Assembly (NCBI GenBank): GCA_029945375.1
Contig: CM057058.1
Location: 2,604,001 to 2,668,000, forward strand
Direction of reading: 5' to 3'
Source: Agaricus subrufescens
Lineage: Eukaryota > Basidiomycota > Agaricomycetes > Agaricales > Agaricaceae
DNA length: 64,000 nt
The notes below the pieces were generated by a model, which was not told where the DNA came from, ran no database searches, and saw only the letters and a program-made list of their open reading frames with translations. The position numbers and the translations under genes were made by a program. Below are positions 12,199-25,951 of this stretch, piece by piece. The number at the start of each line of letters is the position of its first letter. Within the stretch, counting starts at the first letter, position 1.

Positions 12199-14073
12199 CT
12201 AACTCTGACTAGGTGCCTGCGTATTTCTGAGAGTGAGGATGGACGATCCCCCATCTTCCGTCAAACGTTTCCTTGTTTGGCATACGAGATATCGTCTACC
12301 CAAGAGCCCGATTGCCCTTGGCTTATATTCCGGGTCTCCTTCAGGGGCACTGTAGCCCTCTACTTTAAGATGAGAAATACTAGATGGCGCAAATACGATG
12401 GATTGTCCGGTCTGTAGGAAAAAAAGAAACAAGCGTCAAACCATGGACTGGTAAGGTAAGTTGAAGGTCACCTGTAATCGGACGACATGGTCGAATGCAT
12501 CTCCCACGGAAAAATCGGCAGAGACATGCTTGACGATGTGGTTCCACCAGGCAGGAGATTGGAATCGGTGGAGGATTATGACACTACAAAGATCGATGAT
12601 AACTGAAGGGAGCACAGTTGGCTCTGAAATATTATAAACTGAGAAAGTGGTACAGATTGCATCAACAGAATGTTCATACCTTGAGTACTAATAACAATAC
12701 GCATGCCAAGATGGCGTTGTTGTCTGATCATGCTGAGTATCCTTTGCGTGAGCTCATTGGATCCGCCCTTTGTCGATGAAAGATACTACTCATAGGTTAG
12801 TTTAGATGAACTCTAGGCAACCATAGCACCTAACCTTGTGCGCCTCGTCGATTACAAGCACCTTCCCAACATTATGGCCGACATCGGCCCTTGTGAAGAG
12901 CCTACATATGATATTAAAAATACCACATGCGGAATCCGCGTCAATGAACGGATCAGATAAATCGACAATAGTGAGCTGGCCCTTCACGAATCTTGAAGCT
13001 TGATGGCGAGCTTTCGATCCTCTCTGGGAAACAGGCTCCAGGAAAGAGCTTAAAAGGGCCCACCGCTGGTTGAGTCCCGCCTTTTGAGCCGTATTTAGGT
13101 CCTTCTTGAGCATGTCCAACTCCTTCTCAAATGCGTGAAAAGTAAAGTTTTCCCCGAGTTGACGCAACTTGTCCTATAAATCATTTAAGTAATTGTTATG
13201 GGTAGTAACTCAGAAAGACTTACGAGAACTAGCTGCATGTAAAGCGGGGCCGACTCGGTTGAGCCGACAGACATCATAGATAAAATAGCCTCAGCGTCCA
13301 GCTCCGATCCTGCAAAATAAAGAGGAGCAACTTCGACCTTCTTGTTCCCAAGGACATCATTATAAGTTTTGCGCATTGTATTTATGCTTGAAGGCAACAC
13401 GAAAACTTTGACAACAGGTGGGTTGATACCGAAATTCTTGGAGGCAGACGCAAGCCACGCGACCTCGCTGGGAAGTGAAGATGCGCCTCCTTCACCGTAG
13501 TGAAGGACTAAGGCACACATTGGCTCCTCAAGAGTGCCGATTGGCCTGAAATTTGGTACTAGTAGATTTTCCAACATTGTTGCGAGAGTATGTGATTTTC
13601 CCGATCCTGATGATGATCGCGTGCATTAGGGATTGCCTGTGAATGATATATTTTCGCGATTCATACCCTGTACACCACACAGCAGGGCAGAAAATGGTGC
13701 ACTCTACAAATTCGCATCAGCTGGTATCGGAAAAGAAGGGATAATGGGACATACACAATTCATATAGAGCCGCCTATCCAATGGGCGCTCAAAAACTCCC
13801 TTTGAGCTGCGGAGAGCAGTGTTCAAAGCCCGGATACATCTACGCAAAGCACACATACCAGGCCGTCATCACTTGCCCGAAGAGAGCATACTGAGAATTA
13901 TCAACATCTTTTTGGAGCATTCTGAGTGCGGGGTACATGATCATAGGAGCATTCTTTATTTCGGTTGGAGTCGGACAAGATGGACGAGTGACGCCAGCAT
14001 CGACAAACGATGCTTCCTTGTCCAAAAAATCCCACTCGGTCATTACCACATTTCCATTGGGGTGACTAGGCAT
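12199..14073 (-). CDS. HerA/DUF87-like P-loop ATPase, copy A (498 aa)
   Basis: Eight exons (14073-13859, 13806-13755, 13703-13667, 13606-13224, 13173-12835, 12785-12680, 12623-12472, 12411-12199) sum to 499 codons, supporting an intact gene. Walker A is GVQGSGKSHT (about residue 100), Walker B is KVLVIDEAHK (about residue 335). A following RIVISTQEPTVLPS and IILHRFQSPAWWNHIVKH segment matches the sensor-like region of HerA/VirD4-type ATPases, where STQ..P..LP and a HR motif follow Walker B. In prokaryotes such ATPases are hexameric DNA translocases or defence components; the fungal role is unknown to me. No signal peptide or membrane segment is seen. A paralogue of about 90% identity is at 15101-16956. 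HerA assignment is by motif only. Confidence 0.75.
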
Positions 14074-14110
14074 GTTAGACTTTGGGTGAAAGGGTAAAAC
14101 CATTGTTGAA

Positions 14111-14389
14111 TGGACATAAAGACTAAAGACGCTACATAGTGTAATCAGGTGATGTGTGTCTATTGTCATGTGACTGAGTAGATTACTTGTCGCGTTTCTT
14201 CTACATTCGTTTTCAGTTGTTCTCTTCCAGCTGAAAGCGTATGTGTTTCTATCATCTCATATTTCTTTCTTTCTATTAACATTCCATCCTGTAGTAACGT
14301 ATCAGCGTCGACTACAGGTGATGGCATAATACAGTTGTTCTCTCCCAGCTGAAAGCTAACGTATCAGCGTCAACTACAGTCAACAACCA
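14111..14389. mobile_element. 279-bp insertion, possible solo LTR or non-autonomous element
   Basis: Comparison with unit B shows extra DNA only in unit A. The extra block starts TGGACATAAAG, ends CAACAACCA and is bordered by TGAA on both sides (14107-14110 and 14390-14393), while unit B has a single uninterrupted TTGAATG. TG...CA ends with a 4-bp duplication are compatible with a solo LTR. Internally a 25-bp block (14214-14238 and 14332-14356) and a 23-bp block (14295-14317 and 14357-14379) are each repeated almost exactly. No ORF or terminal inverted repeat is seen. Confidence 0.45.
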
Positions 14390-14678
14390 TGAATGACCGC
14401 GGCTAAGAAAGTGTGTCAAACCAGTTGTGGAGTGAAACAGAGGTTTGAAATCGGGCAGCAAAAGGATACTCTGCAATGGACCGCCTGAATGTAATATATG
14501 TTGTAGCAAGTGGAGGACCCAGTAGAACGTGGGCAGAATGTACAGGAAGCTTCGCCCGCAGGGGTGGGGATAAATATTCACTATTGATTGAAGTTATTGA
14601 TTAATTCGTTTCGGTCCATTTGCAGGCTCCTACCCAGCTCGCTCAGCAACATCGTTCGCACGTTTGGCAAATAGGGCC

Positions 14679-14985
14679 GGAACTCTGCGACACCTCTTCG
14701 GGACTGATGAAATAGTTTATATCTTGAAATTACCCTTCAAACCTCTTCAGGACAAGATACGGTGGGAGAGCCCCGATGCAAAAGGTATGTTAGATTCTAT
14801 TGATTATCAGCCCTGCTCTAATCAGGTGTAATCTAGTTTGTGGGCCACGCCCCAAAGAAGGCCTATTTCCCTACCTGTATGACGAGAAATTGGGCAAAGA
14901 TGAAGTCGAGTGTGTTATTACGCTCAACAAGGGATCTGGATGGAATGGTGTAATGGAAAACGCGAAAGATTGGCTTGTATACTAG
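14679..14985 (+). pseudogene. 5'-truncated DUF952 copy
   Basis: This duplicates 11774-12080. Its two exon remnants read in the same frame and keep the splice sites and the NAKDWLVY end with stop at 14983-14985. It lacks the first 45 residues or so, including YVYKLIPSNS and the FIHLST segment, and no in-frame ATG is found in the 53 bases of filler upstream. A few substitutions (DERV to DEIV, PHLYGG to PYLYDE) have accumulated. It is therefore probably not a functional DUF952 protein. Confidence 0.8.
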
Positions 14986-15100
14986 AGGCGTCCACCCGAG
15001 TTGCCCGCAGTCGTTTCTCAATAAGCGATCCGGACGTCCATCGTAAAGATAGGCGTCAGAAGAAGAAATTTATTCAGACAAAAAATAGTAATATGTACGT

Positions 15101-16956
15101 CTAGCTTTGACTAGATACTTGCAGGTTTCTGAGAGTGAGGATAGACGATCCCCCATCCTCCGTCAACCGTTTCCTTGTCTGGCACACGAGATATCGTCTA
15201 CCCAAGAGCCCAATTGCCCTTAGCTTATGTTCCTGTTCTCCTTCAGGGGCACTGTACCCCTCTACTTTAAGGATAGAAATACTAGATGGCGCAAATATGA
15301 TAGATTGCCCAGTCTGTAGAAAGAACAAGTGTCAAAACCATGAACTGCTAAAGCAAATTGGAGGTCACCTGTAAGCGAACAACATGGTCGAATGCATCTC
15401 CCACAGAAAAATCAGCAGAGACATGCTTGACGATGTGGTTCCACCAGGCAGGAGATTGGAAGCGGTGGAGTATAATGACACTACAAAGATCGATGATAAC
15501 CGAAGGGAGGATTGTTGGCTCTGATATGTTATAAACTGAGAAAGTGATACAGATTCGCATTGATAGTACACTCATACCTTGAGTGCTAATGATAATACGC
15601 ATGCCGAGATGACGTTGCTGTCTGATAATGCTGAGTATCCTTTGCGTGAGCTCATTGGATCCGCCCTTTGTCGATGAAAGATACTACTCATAGGTTAGTT
15701 TAAATGACACCTAGGCAGCCACTGCACCTTACCTTGTGCGCCTCGTCGATTACAAGCACCTTCCCAACATTATGGCCGACATCGGCCCTTGTGAAGAGCC
15801 TACATATGATATTAAAAATACCACATGCAGAATCCGCGTCAATGAATGGATCAGATAAGTCGACAATAGTGAGCTGGCCCTTTACAAATCTTGGGGTTTG
15901 ATGACGAGCTTTCAATCCTCTCTGGGAAACAGGTTCCAGGAAGGAGCTTAAAAGGGCCCACCGCTGGTTGAGTCCCGCCTTTTGAGCCGGATTCAAATTT
16001 CTTTTGAGCATCTCCAACTCCTTTTCAAAGGCGCGAAAAGTGAAGTTTTCTCCAAGTTGACGCAACTTGTCCTATAAATTATATAAGTGATTGCTATGAA
16101 AAATAATTCAGGAAGACTTACGAGAACTAGCTGCATGTAAAGCGGGGCCGACTCAGTCGAGCCCACAGACATCATAGATAGGATAGCCTCAGCATCTAGC
16201 TCAGACCCTGCAAAATAGAGAGGATTAACTTCGACTTTGTAGCCAAGGGCATCTTGGTAAGTTTTGCGCATTGTATTTATGCTTGAGGGAGATACGAAAA
16301 CTTTGACAACAGGGGGTTTGATACCAAAATGTTTGGAGGCAGACGCAAGCCATGCGACCTCGCTGGGAAGCGAAGATGAGCCTCCCTCACCGTAGTGAAG
16401 GACTAAGGCACACATTGGCTCCTCAAGAGAGCCGATTGGCCTGAAGTTGGGAATGAGTAAGTTTTCCAGCATTGTTGCGAGAGTATGAGATTTTCCCGAT
16501 CCTGTGTCAGAGGTTAGCTATGAATGATAAAATTTCACAGTTCGTACCCTGTACGCCACACAACAGGGCGGAAAATGGTGCACTCTACAAACTCACATCA
16601 GCTGGGGTTGAGAAAAAAAGGGACTGATAAATCATACACAGTTCATATAGAGCCGCCTATCCAATGGGCGCTCGAAGACTCCCTTTGAGCTACGACCAGC
16701 AACGTTCAAAGCCCGGATACACTTATGTATAGCACACATACCAGGCTGTCATGACCTGCCCGAAGAGAGCATACTGGGAATTATCAACATCTTTGTGTAG
16801 CATTTTCAATGCTGGGTACATGATCATAGGAGCATTCTTTAACTCGGTCGAAGTCGGACAAGATGGACGGGTGGCGCCAGCATCGACAAATGAGGCCTCC
16901 TTGTCCAAAAAATCCCACTCGGTCATCGCTGAATTTCCATTGGGACGACTAGGCAT
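15101..16956 (-). CDS. HerA/DUF87-like P-loop ATPase, copy B
   Basis: Paralogue of the gene at 12199-14073 with the same eight-exon layout. All eight exons appear open, with splice sites conserved at equivalent places. Walker A (GVQGSGKSHT), Walker B (KVLVIDEAHK) and the STQEPTILPS/HRFQSP segment are all retained, so both copies could be active. Over the first 72 residues I count eight substitutions between copies. One codon differs in length (LGNKKVEVAP in A, LGYKVEVNP in B). It starts at ATG 16956 (MPSRPNGN) and ends at 15101. It is divergent from RRP8, with 361 bases between starts, the left part of which is shared with unit A. Confidence 0.75.
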
Positions 16957-17317
16957 GTTATACTTTGGGTGAAAGATGAAATCGTTGAATGTCCGCGGCT
17001 AAGAAAGTGTGTCAAACCTGTTAGGAAGTGAAGCAGAGGTTTGAAGTCGGACAGTGAAAGGATGCTCCGCAATGGACCGTCCGAATGCAATATATATTGT
17101 AGTAGGCGAGGGGCCTGGTAGAACGCGGACAGAACGTGGAAGAAGCCTCGCCCGCAGGGGCGGGGATAATTCTTCAGTATTGATTGAAATGATTGATCAA
17201 TTCGTTCCGGTCCATTTGCAGTTCTTCACCGTATCTTACGTAACATCCAAGGATATATTCGCTCTTTGTACCTAACAGCCTGCCTGGCTCCTTCCTCCCT
17301 GCTGCTTGGACTGTAAA

Positions 17318-18673
17318 ATGTCCATGTTCGAAGTGAGCGGCTGGTCCGTTGGGGCCAGACCGGTCAAGGAGACTCGAGGCACCCCATCAAAAAAGCGTAA
17401 ACGTTCCAACAACGAGTCGCAGCAGCCTCGCGAAGTCAACTTTGACAAGATCATGGAGAAGCTGAAAAGCACAGTCGGCGTGGATGAAACGAGGAAAGAT
17501 AAGACGAAGTCCACGAAGAGAAGCAAACCGAGCAAGTTGGCTAGGCCAAAGTCTGGGACCAGTGACATTGGGGAGTTGAACATCTCGAGACCCAAACCTT
17601 TAAAACCGCGGATATCGGTCGACGAAGAATCTACACGACCCGCAAAGAAGACAAGAAGAGATTCCGTTTCTCCGACTAGCATCGTTTCGACCTTGTCGTT
17701 GAGTTTACCGGGCTCAACATCGGCTCTACCAAACTTGACTCCATTACAACAGGGGATGAGGCACAGTCTCGATGGTGCCAGATTTAGGTTGGTTTTCAAC
17801 TCCTCAAACTTTGGTTATGCGCATTCTCATCCTTTTAGGATGATTAATGAAACACTCTACAAGTCCGAAAGTCGCGAGGCTCATCGATTGATGCAACAAG
17901 ATCGCAGGGTTTTTGACGAGGTTTGCTTAGATGTTCTCCTGATAATTTCATCTCATTTACACGGCAAAAGTACCATGCAGGATTCAGACATCAGGTCCAG
18001 TCTTGGCCAACAAACCCGGTGGATCATTACATTAATATCCTTTCTTCGTATCCTTCTCGGACAGTAATCGCGGATCTGGGCTGCGGTGACGCCACGCTCG
18101 CAAAGGCATTGATTCCTAGAGGCTTAAACGTGGTTTCCTACGACCTGGTGTCGGATGGCGAATACGTGATTGAAGCTGATATTTCTGATCGAATACCACT
18201 TCCTGGTTCGGAAGGAAATGGGAGGGAGAAGGCAGTCGGTTCTGCACAGGTAGTGGATGTTGTTGTCTGTGCGTTGAGTCTCATGGGTACAAATTGGCCG
18301 ATGTGCCTGCGAGAAGCGTGGAGAATCTTGAAGCCAGAGTCTGTTTCTTTTCTTCTATTCGATATTACTTCCCTACTCAATCGAGCTGGTGCAGGGGAGA
18401 ACTCAAGATTGCTGAAGTTACAAGCCGGTTTACTGATGTCGAAGAGTTCAAGGACTTGGTAGCAAGTATTGGTTTTCGTTTCAAATCCAAGGTTGGTCAC
18501 GTTTCAAGATTGTGATGGAACTGGAGCTAATGGATATGTAGGACGAACGGAATACCCATTTTATACTGTTTGAGTTCAAGAAAACTGCGCGGAAAGGCAA
18601 GACCGAGAGCGAATGGGAGAGGCTTATGTCCAGGGGTGAGGTACTTAAAGCATGCGAGTATAAGCGGCGGTAA
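17318..18673 (+). CDS. RRP8: 25S rRNA adenine-N(1) methyltransferase Rrp8 (382 aa)
   Basis: Nucleolar SAM-dependent enzyme that makes m1A in helix 25.1 of the large rRNA (known for yeast Rrp8). Five exons (17318-17787, 17839-17920, 17971-18338, 18395-18491, 18542-18673) sum to 383 codons. The N-terminal 140 residues are Lys/Arg-rich (nucleolar targeting). Then LTPLQQGMRHSLDGARFR, MINETLYKSES and YHAGFRHQVQSWPTNPV give the Rrp8 signature. Motif I is IADLGCGDATLA, motif IV VVVCALSLMGTNW, followed by REAWRILKP and LKIAEVTSRF. It ends KACEYKRR. The third intron uses a weak GTCTGT donor. The gene lies directly downstream of the duplicated block. Confidence 0.93.
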
Positions 18674-18762
18674 CTTTCGTGGTCCACACACAGTTGTACA
18701 TAGAGATTAGATCGATAGCCTGTGATCTGGGTTTAATCTAAACGTCCTTCAATACGTCCTCC

Positions 18763-19835
18763 ATGGCATCCCTTGTCAACAAACTCTCTAATCCAATTAT
18801 CAACAGCGAGCTTTCAAAGCTGCGTCTTGCATCAACGACTCCTAAGGAATTCCGTGAAGTATGCTTTCACAGTGGGTCTACGGATCCCGCTAACAAAGAG
18901 ATCAGGGTATTGAGAGGATAAGCCTGCTAGTGGGCTATGAGGCCTCCAAGGATCTTGCAACAGAGACTTTCCAAGGAGTGAGTACTAACAGTCCTACCAA
19001 TCAGGTCGTCCAATCTTCGCTATCCTGCAGAAAACGCCCGTCAGTGGATTCCAAGGAGAAAAGATCAAGCCAAGGATTGCGTTGGCACCTATCCTACGTG
19101 CTGGTCTGGGTATGACCAACCCATTGGTGAGCTCCTCCCTCTGAGAAAGATCTCGGTGTTTAAGCATCTCCGTAGCTGTCCCTCTTTCCGTCAGTGATTG
19201 TCCCGTGCCTTCCGACCCATGACAAATGACCATTCCACTGATTCCACTGATTCCAGAGATGCACACGTGTACCACCTCGGCCTCTTCAGGGAGAAAGTGA
19301 CTCTGCAACCGGTTGAATGTAATGAGATGTTGTGCTTGAGGTTGTAGAAAGACGACTAATGTTGGCTGCCTTAGATTACTCCAAGCTGCCGCGCGTCCCT
19401 CCCTGTGATCAAGTGTTTCTCTTAGATCCGTTGATTGCAACGGGTGGAACCGCACTGGCGGCGGTGGCCATGATAACGGAATGGGGAATCCCGGGTGCGT
19501 ACTCCGTGCTTGATAGGGAGACAGGAGAAATGACTGGGTAACTGGCAGCCAATAAGATCAAGCTACTTTCCGTGTTGGCTTCCGAGGATGGCCTTCGCCA
19601 CATCAAGGAAGAAATTCCTGACCTCGAAGTAAGCATCAGCGCATGACGTGATGAAGAAGACTGACTAAGCAAATCGGCTACACGGATAGATTTGGGTTGC
19701 GGGACTGGACGCAACGTTGACCGTCGACGGTATCATCAGCCCGGGCCTGGGCGACACGGTAAGATTGCGAATAATCTACTTTGGGTACCGAGGCTGAGCC
19801 GTCTACAGGGAGACCGGTTGTTCTCTACGCTGTAG
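18763..19835 (+). CDS. Uracil phosphoribosyltransferase, bacterial Upp type (216 aa)
   Basis: Makes UMP from uracil and PRPP in pyrimidine salvage. Nine exons (18763-18858, 18906-18977, 19031-19126, 19176-19204, 19257-19318, 19375-19494, 19549-19628, 19690-19758, 19809-19835) sum to 217 codons, close to the 208 of E. coli Upp. Visible: RISLLVGYEASKDL, PRIALAPILRAGLGM, VYHLGLFREK, the PRPP loop LLDPLIATGGTALAAV and the uracil-binding GLGDTGDRLF near the C-terminus. The fourth exon is only 29 nt, and frame is kept there only by a GTGCCT donor, which adds VIVP before DAHVYH. It is tightly packed between RRP8 (89 bases) and MET10 (124 bases), all on the same strand. Confidence 0.88.
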
Positions 19836-19959
19836 CCAGATATTCTACATATAATTGTCACGTGACCATAGAAAACGCGATTGTTAGCACAAATGAGTCT
19901 ACCTGTTCTCTCAGCAAAGAAAAAGCCATGGGCCGCTGCCCGAGTCTTCTCACCGTGCA

Positions 19960-22900
19960 ATGCCTTCCTCTGGAATAGACACACCCTCCTCCGCAACCCT
20001 GTCCCCCCCTTCCTCTCCCCGCCTCAAGTATCTCCTAGATACCCCCCAGGAATCTTTCTATAACAATCCCCATGTTCAGCCCTCTACCGTTCTAGAGCAT
20101 ATATCCTCCCAAAAATCCAACAGCTCCTTTGTCTACATCTTCGATCTCGCAGAACAGGTTGGTTTTGGTACCTCAACAAAGGCATGGACAAGACTTGGCC
20201 AGTCTGCTCCCGTTCTTGACTTGCAAACTAGAGATGGCGCGGGACTAGGGCTTATCGGCCGTTTGTCCCAGGGCACAAGCACCTATGCGGGTGGAAAAAC
20301 AGTCCTGACCGCTTACACGACGCCTGCAGGACTTGCTCTGATGACTCCGTCGTTCTCTTACCTCCCCAAGGCTACCGCCGACAGCAGGCTCGTCATTCAA
20401 GTCCCCGCCGTTGTTTCGGCCGGTGACACTCTGGCGCTGTCACCAAGCCTTGCATCATTAGCGGCTACATGGCCGTTGCTTTCCGAGGACATCGTCGTGC
20501 TACTTTCTTCTACTGCCCAGCAAAGTATTGATTTCGCCCACCTGGCTTATCAACTCAAGAACTACCACGTCGTTCATATCTTTGATCATCACACTAGTGG
20601 ACGGGAGTTCGGTCAATCCGTCTCGCTTCCTCAGCCAGTCGCCCAACAGTCTGTCGCGGAGGCATTGGAAGCAGCTGGATATTCGCTTTTCGAATATGTC
20701 GGCGATGCTCATGCTCATACCGCATTGGTCATTCTGAATGGCCCTCTCGCTCTTGTGGCAAAGGCCATCGTCAAAAACAGCCCTGCTAGTGGTCTAGGTG
20801 TCGTCATTGTCAACGTACTTCGTCCGTGGGATGAGGGTGCTCTTCGCCGTATCATCCCGTCCTCTGTTAGGGATATTCACGTCTTTGACGATGTCCCCAA
20901 TACGTTGACGCACGGCAGCATTTACGCTGATGCTTTCAGTGCTTTGTGGACGCCTACCAGTGACCTTCGCATCCATTCTCGTCGAATCACTCCTTCGCAC
21001 ACTCATCGATTCTTAAACAAGGCCGAGGCGTTTGCTCAGTATGTCAGCGACATCGTACCTTCTTTCTCAGAAGATTCCGTGCATATCGGTACAGTTCCCG
21101 CGAAACGCCTATTGCTTTTTAGCAGCCCTCAATCACCACTTTCACCACTCCCTCGAGTCGTGGAGAGCCTCTTCACTACCAGCTCCATTCGTGGCCGACT
21201 TCTCGTGGACTATGACATCTTTTCACGGCAAGGTGGCGTCGCTGCGAGCCGCCTTCTCCTCTCTAAACAACAAAGTTCCGATCAACTTCCTCTCTCCATT
21301 GAGGTTTCAACTGAGCCGTCGGCCCGCGGTTCAGTAGATTTCATCGGCATCCTTGACCAGAAGTTACTCAACACTCACCACGTCATCGACCTTGCGAAAG
21401 ACGACTCCGTCGCTTTGGTTGTAACGTCTGGGACGGCCGAAGAGCTCCTTGCGAACCTTCCCGACGCTGTCACAGCTTCAATCGTGAAAAAAAATATTGG
21501 TCTTTTCACAATCAATTCTAGCGATGTGGCAACGAAGTTAGTCGGCGCTCATGGACCGACGCACGACGCTGTACAAAATATCGTTGCATATCTTGCTTTT
21601 GTTCGCCTTTATCTTGGAGCCGCCGCAGATGAACCTCTTGTCCAAAAGCTTGCGCAACGTGTTTTCCAGGATACGTTCCAAGGTATCTCCATCAGCAAGA
21701 TCAGTTCACATACATGGGCTGCACTGGAGGAGGTTACCGTTCCTGTTCCTGCTGCTCCGACTTCCAGCCCCCTCAAAGTCTTTGAGTCAAACGCTATTGT
21801 TGTTGACGCTCATGATGGTGGAACATTGGTGAATGGTTCGAAATTGGGCTCATGGCATGATGCCGCGAAACACCTCATCTTCCCTTCCATATACGCGCCC
21901 CTTGAACCTTCTACCGGCCTCGAACCAGGTGACCGGGATCCCTCGTTACGACCCGAAATCTCTGAGCGTACCTTCCTCGTCACTTGCACTGTCAATCGTC
22001 GCCTTACACCTTTGGAATACAATCGCAACCTGTTCCACCTCGAGTTCGATTCTTCCGGTACAGGCCTCAAATACGCTATCGGTGAGGCACTTGGCGTGCA
22101 TGGATGGAACGATGAACAGGAGGTCCTCGATTTCTGTTCCTGGTATGGAGTCAATCCCAACCACCTCGTTACTATCCCCGTCCCTGGTAGCGACAAACTA
22201 CACACTCGTACCGTATTCCAGGCACTTCAACAGCAAGTTGACCTTTTCGGGAAACCGCCAAAATCATTCTACACAGATCTCGCGGCGTTTGCTACCAATT
22301 CCGTTGACAAACATGCTCTCTCGTTTATCGGCTCTCCCGAAGGTGCGGCTACCTTTAAGAAGAATTCGGAGAAGGATACTGTGACTTTTGCGGACGTGCT
22401 GAGGATGTACCCCAGTGCTAGACCTGGTGTTGAGAAGTTGTGCGAATTAGTTGGGGATATTAAACCGAGACATTACAGTATTGCGAGCGCGCAGGCTGTT
22501 GTCGGAGATCGCGTAGATCTTCTTGTCGTCACGGTTGATTGGCAAACACCTAGCGGTAAGTTAGTCGATGTTTATTTCCTACTTCCGTCCTCACGGTTTA
22601 CTTTGTAGGTGAGACACGCTATGGCCAATGTACTCGCTATCTGGCTGGTTTGAAGGTCGGACAGAAAGTCACGGTGTCTATAAAACCTAGTGTCATGAAG
22701 GTATGTTTTCTTTCTGTCCCTTCGACATTATCAGTTTAATGACGTTTTTTAGTTGCCTCGTAGCCTCAAACAACCTCTTATCATGGCTGGTCTCGGTACT
22801 GGAGCCGCACCCTTCCGCGCTTTCCTGCAATATCTCGCCTGGCGCGCTGAACAAGGTGCAGAAATTGGTCCCGTTTATTACTACTTCGGTTCGCGTCACC

Positions 22901-23279
22901 AGTCCCAGGAGTACATTTATGGTGAAGAGATTGAATCATGGATAATGGATGGCCTTGTGACTCGCGCTGGGCTTGCGTTCTCGCGTGATGGGCCGAAAAA
23001 GGTTTATATTCAGCATAAGATGCTGGAAGATTCGGAGAGATTGACTACGATGTTACATAATGAAGAGGGGGTCTTTTATCTGTGTGGGCCAACGTGGCCT
23101 GTGCCTGACGTTTACGAGGCGCTTGTGGGCGCACTTGTGAAGTATAGGGGAATGGAACCTGCTGCCGCCAGCGATTATCTAGAAGGTTTGAAGGAAGAAG
23201 AACGTTATGTGCTCGAGGTAAGCTTTCGTATCTTGTATCAATACGAACTGCTACTGACAATGTTCCCCAGGTGTATTGA
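19960..23279 (+). CDS. MET10: Sulfite reductase (NADPH) flavoprotein component Met10 (1,053 aa)
   Basis: Alpha subunit of assimilatory sulfite reductase; it passes electrons from NADPH through FAD to the haemoprotein for sulfide synthesis (methionine/cysteine pathway). Exons 19960-22555, 22609-22700, 22753-23217 and 23271-23279 give 1,054 codons. The N-terminal about 640 residues are pyruvate-ferredoxin-oxidoreductase-like (GLALMTPSFSYLP, GVVIVNVLRPWDEG). A ferredoxin-reductase-like FAD domain follows (RHYSIASAQAV), then NADPH-binding PLIMAGLGTGAAPFRAFLQ, YYYFGSRH and YLCGPTWPVPDV. The last exon is 9 nt and codes only VY-stop, giving the ending YVLEVY. Length matches fungal Met10. The large first exon has open antisense frames that are shadows. 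Confidence 0.95.
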
Positions 23280-23482
23280 TATCTTGCATTCGATATCTTG
23301 CATTCATTCATAAAGAACCTTTATTTCGTCTCACGGATCTCATGGGTTGATCTGCATTAATAATTGATTCATCGTAATAGCATGTAACTGTGTGTAGTCG
23401 AAAGTAGAACATGGAATGAGAGATGTAGCCATAACTAAGAGATTGAAGAATAGATGTTGGGTCTATGAAAAAGAAGAGCGTG

Positions 23483-25834
<2,352 letters not shown>

Positions 25835-25951
25835 CTAATATTAAGTATCTTCCGCGAAATTAATCCTAAAAATAGATGTTCGCCAATAGTACGGCACTCA
25901 CGTGAAATGACATATCTCTATAAGTATCGCAGCCAGAACATTGTATACTGC

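Larger units (their letters stand above)
11774..14625. repeat. Tandem segmental duplication, unit A
   Basis: Unit A (2,852 bp) matches unit B (14679-17221) colinearly. Both contain the last part of a DUF952 gene on +, then an eight-exon HerA-like ATPase on -, then the same upstream flank ending TCCATTTGCAG. Flanks diverge immediately outside: TCT versus GCC before GGAACTCTGCG, and GCTCC versus TTCTT after TTTGCAG. Unit A is longer mainly because of a 279-bp insertion upstream of its ATPase. Fifty-three bases of unmatched filler (14626-14678) separate the units. Confidence 0.9.
14679..17221. repeat. Tandem segmental duplication, unit B
   Basis: The second copy (2,543 bp) of the unit at 11774-14625, in direct orientation. 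The most economical reading is that the ancestral order was DUF952, ATPase, RRP8, and that a segment from inside DUF952 to the ATPase upstream flank was duplicated in tandem. Unit B still borders RRP8, so it occupies the ancestral position of the ATPase, while the intact DUF952 stays with unit A. Confidence 0.9.

Noticed and set aside
13840..13858. A 19-nt candidate intron in HerA-like copy A
   Set aside because: It creates a TGA stop at the junction. A 52-nt intron ending CCGCAG (and the matching CGTAG site in copy B) gives clean frames in both copies.
18978..19030. A 27-nt intron or frameshift in uracil phosphoribosyltransferase
   Set aside because: Extending the intron to the CTGCAG acceptor gives a 53-nt intron and the expected KTPVSGFQG sequence.
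21810..22205. Antisense 131-residue frame inside MET10
   Set aside because: A shadow of the highly supported MET10 exon, with no introns or recognisable domain.
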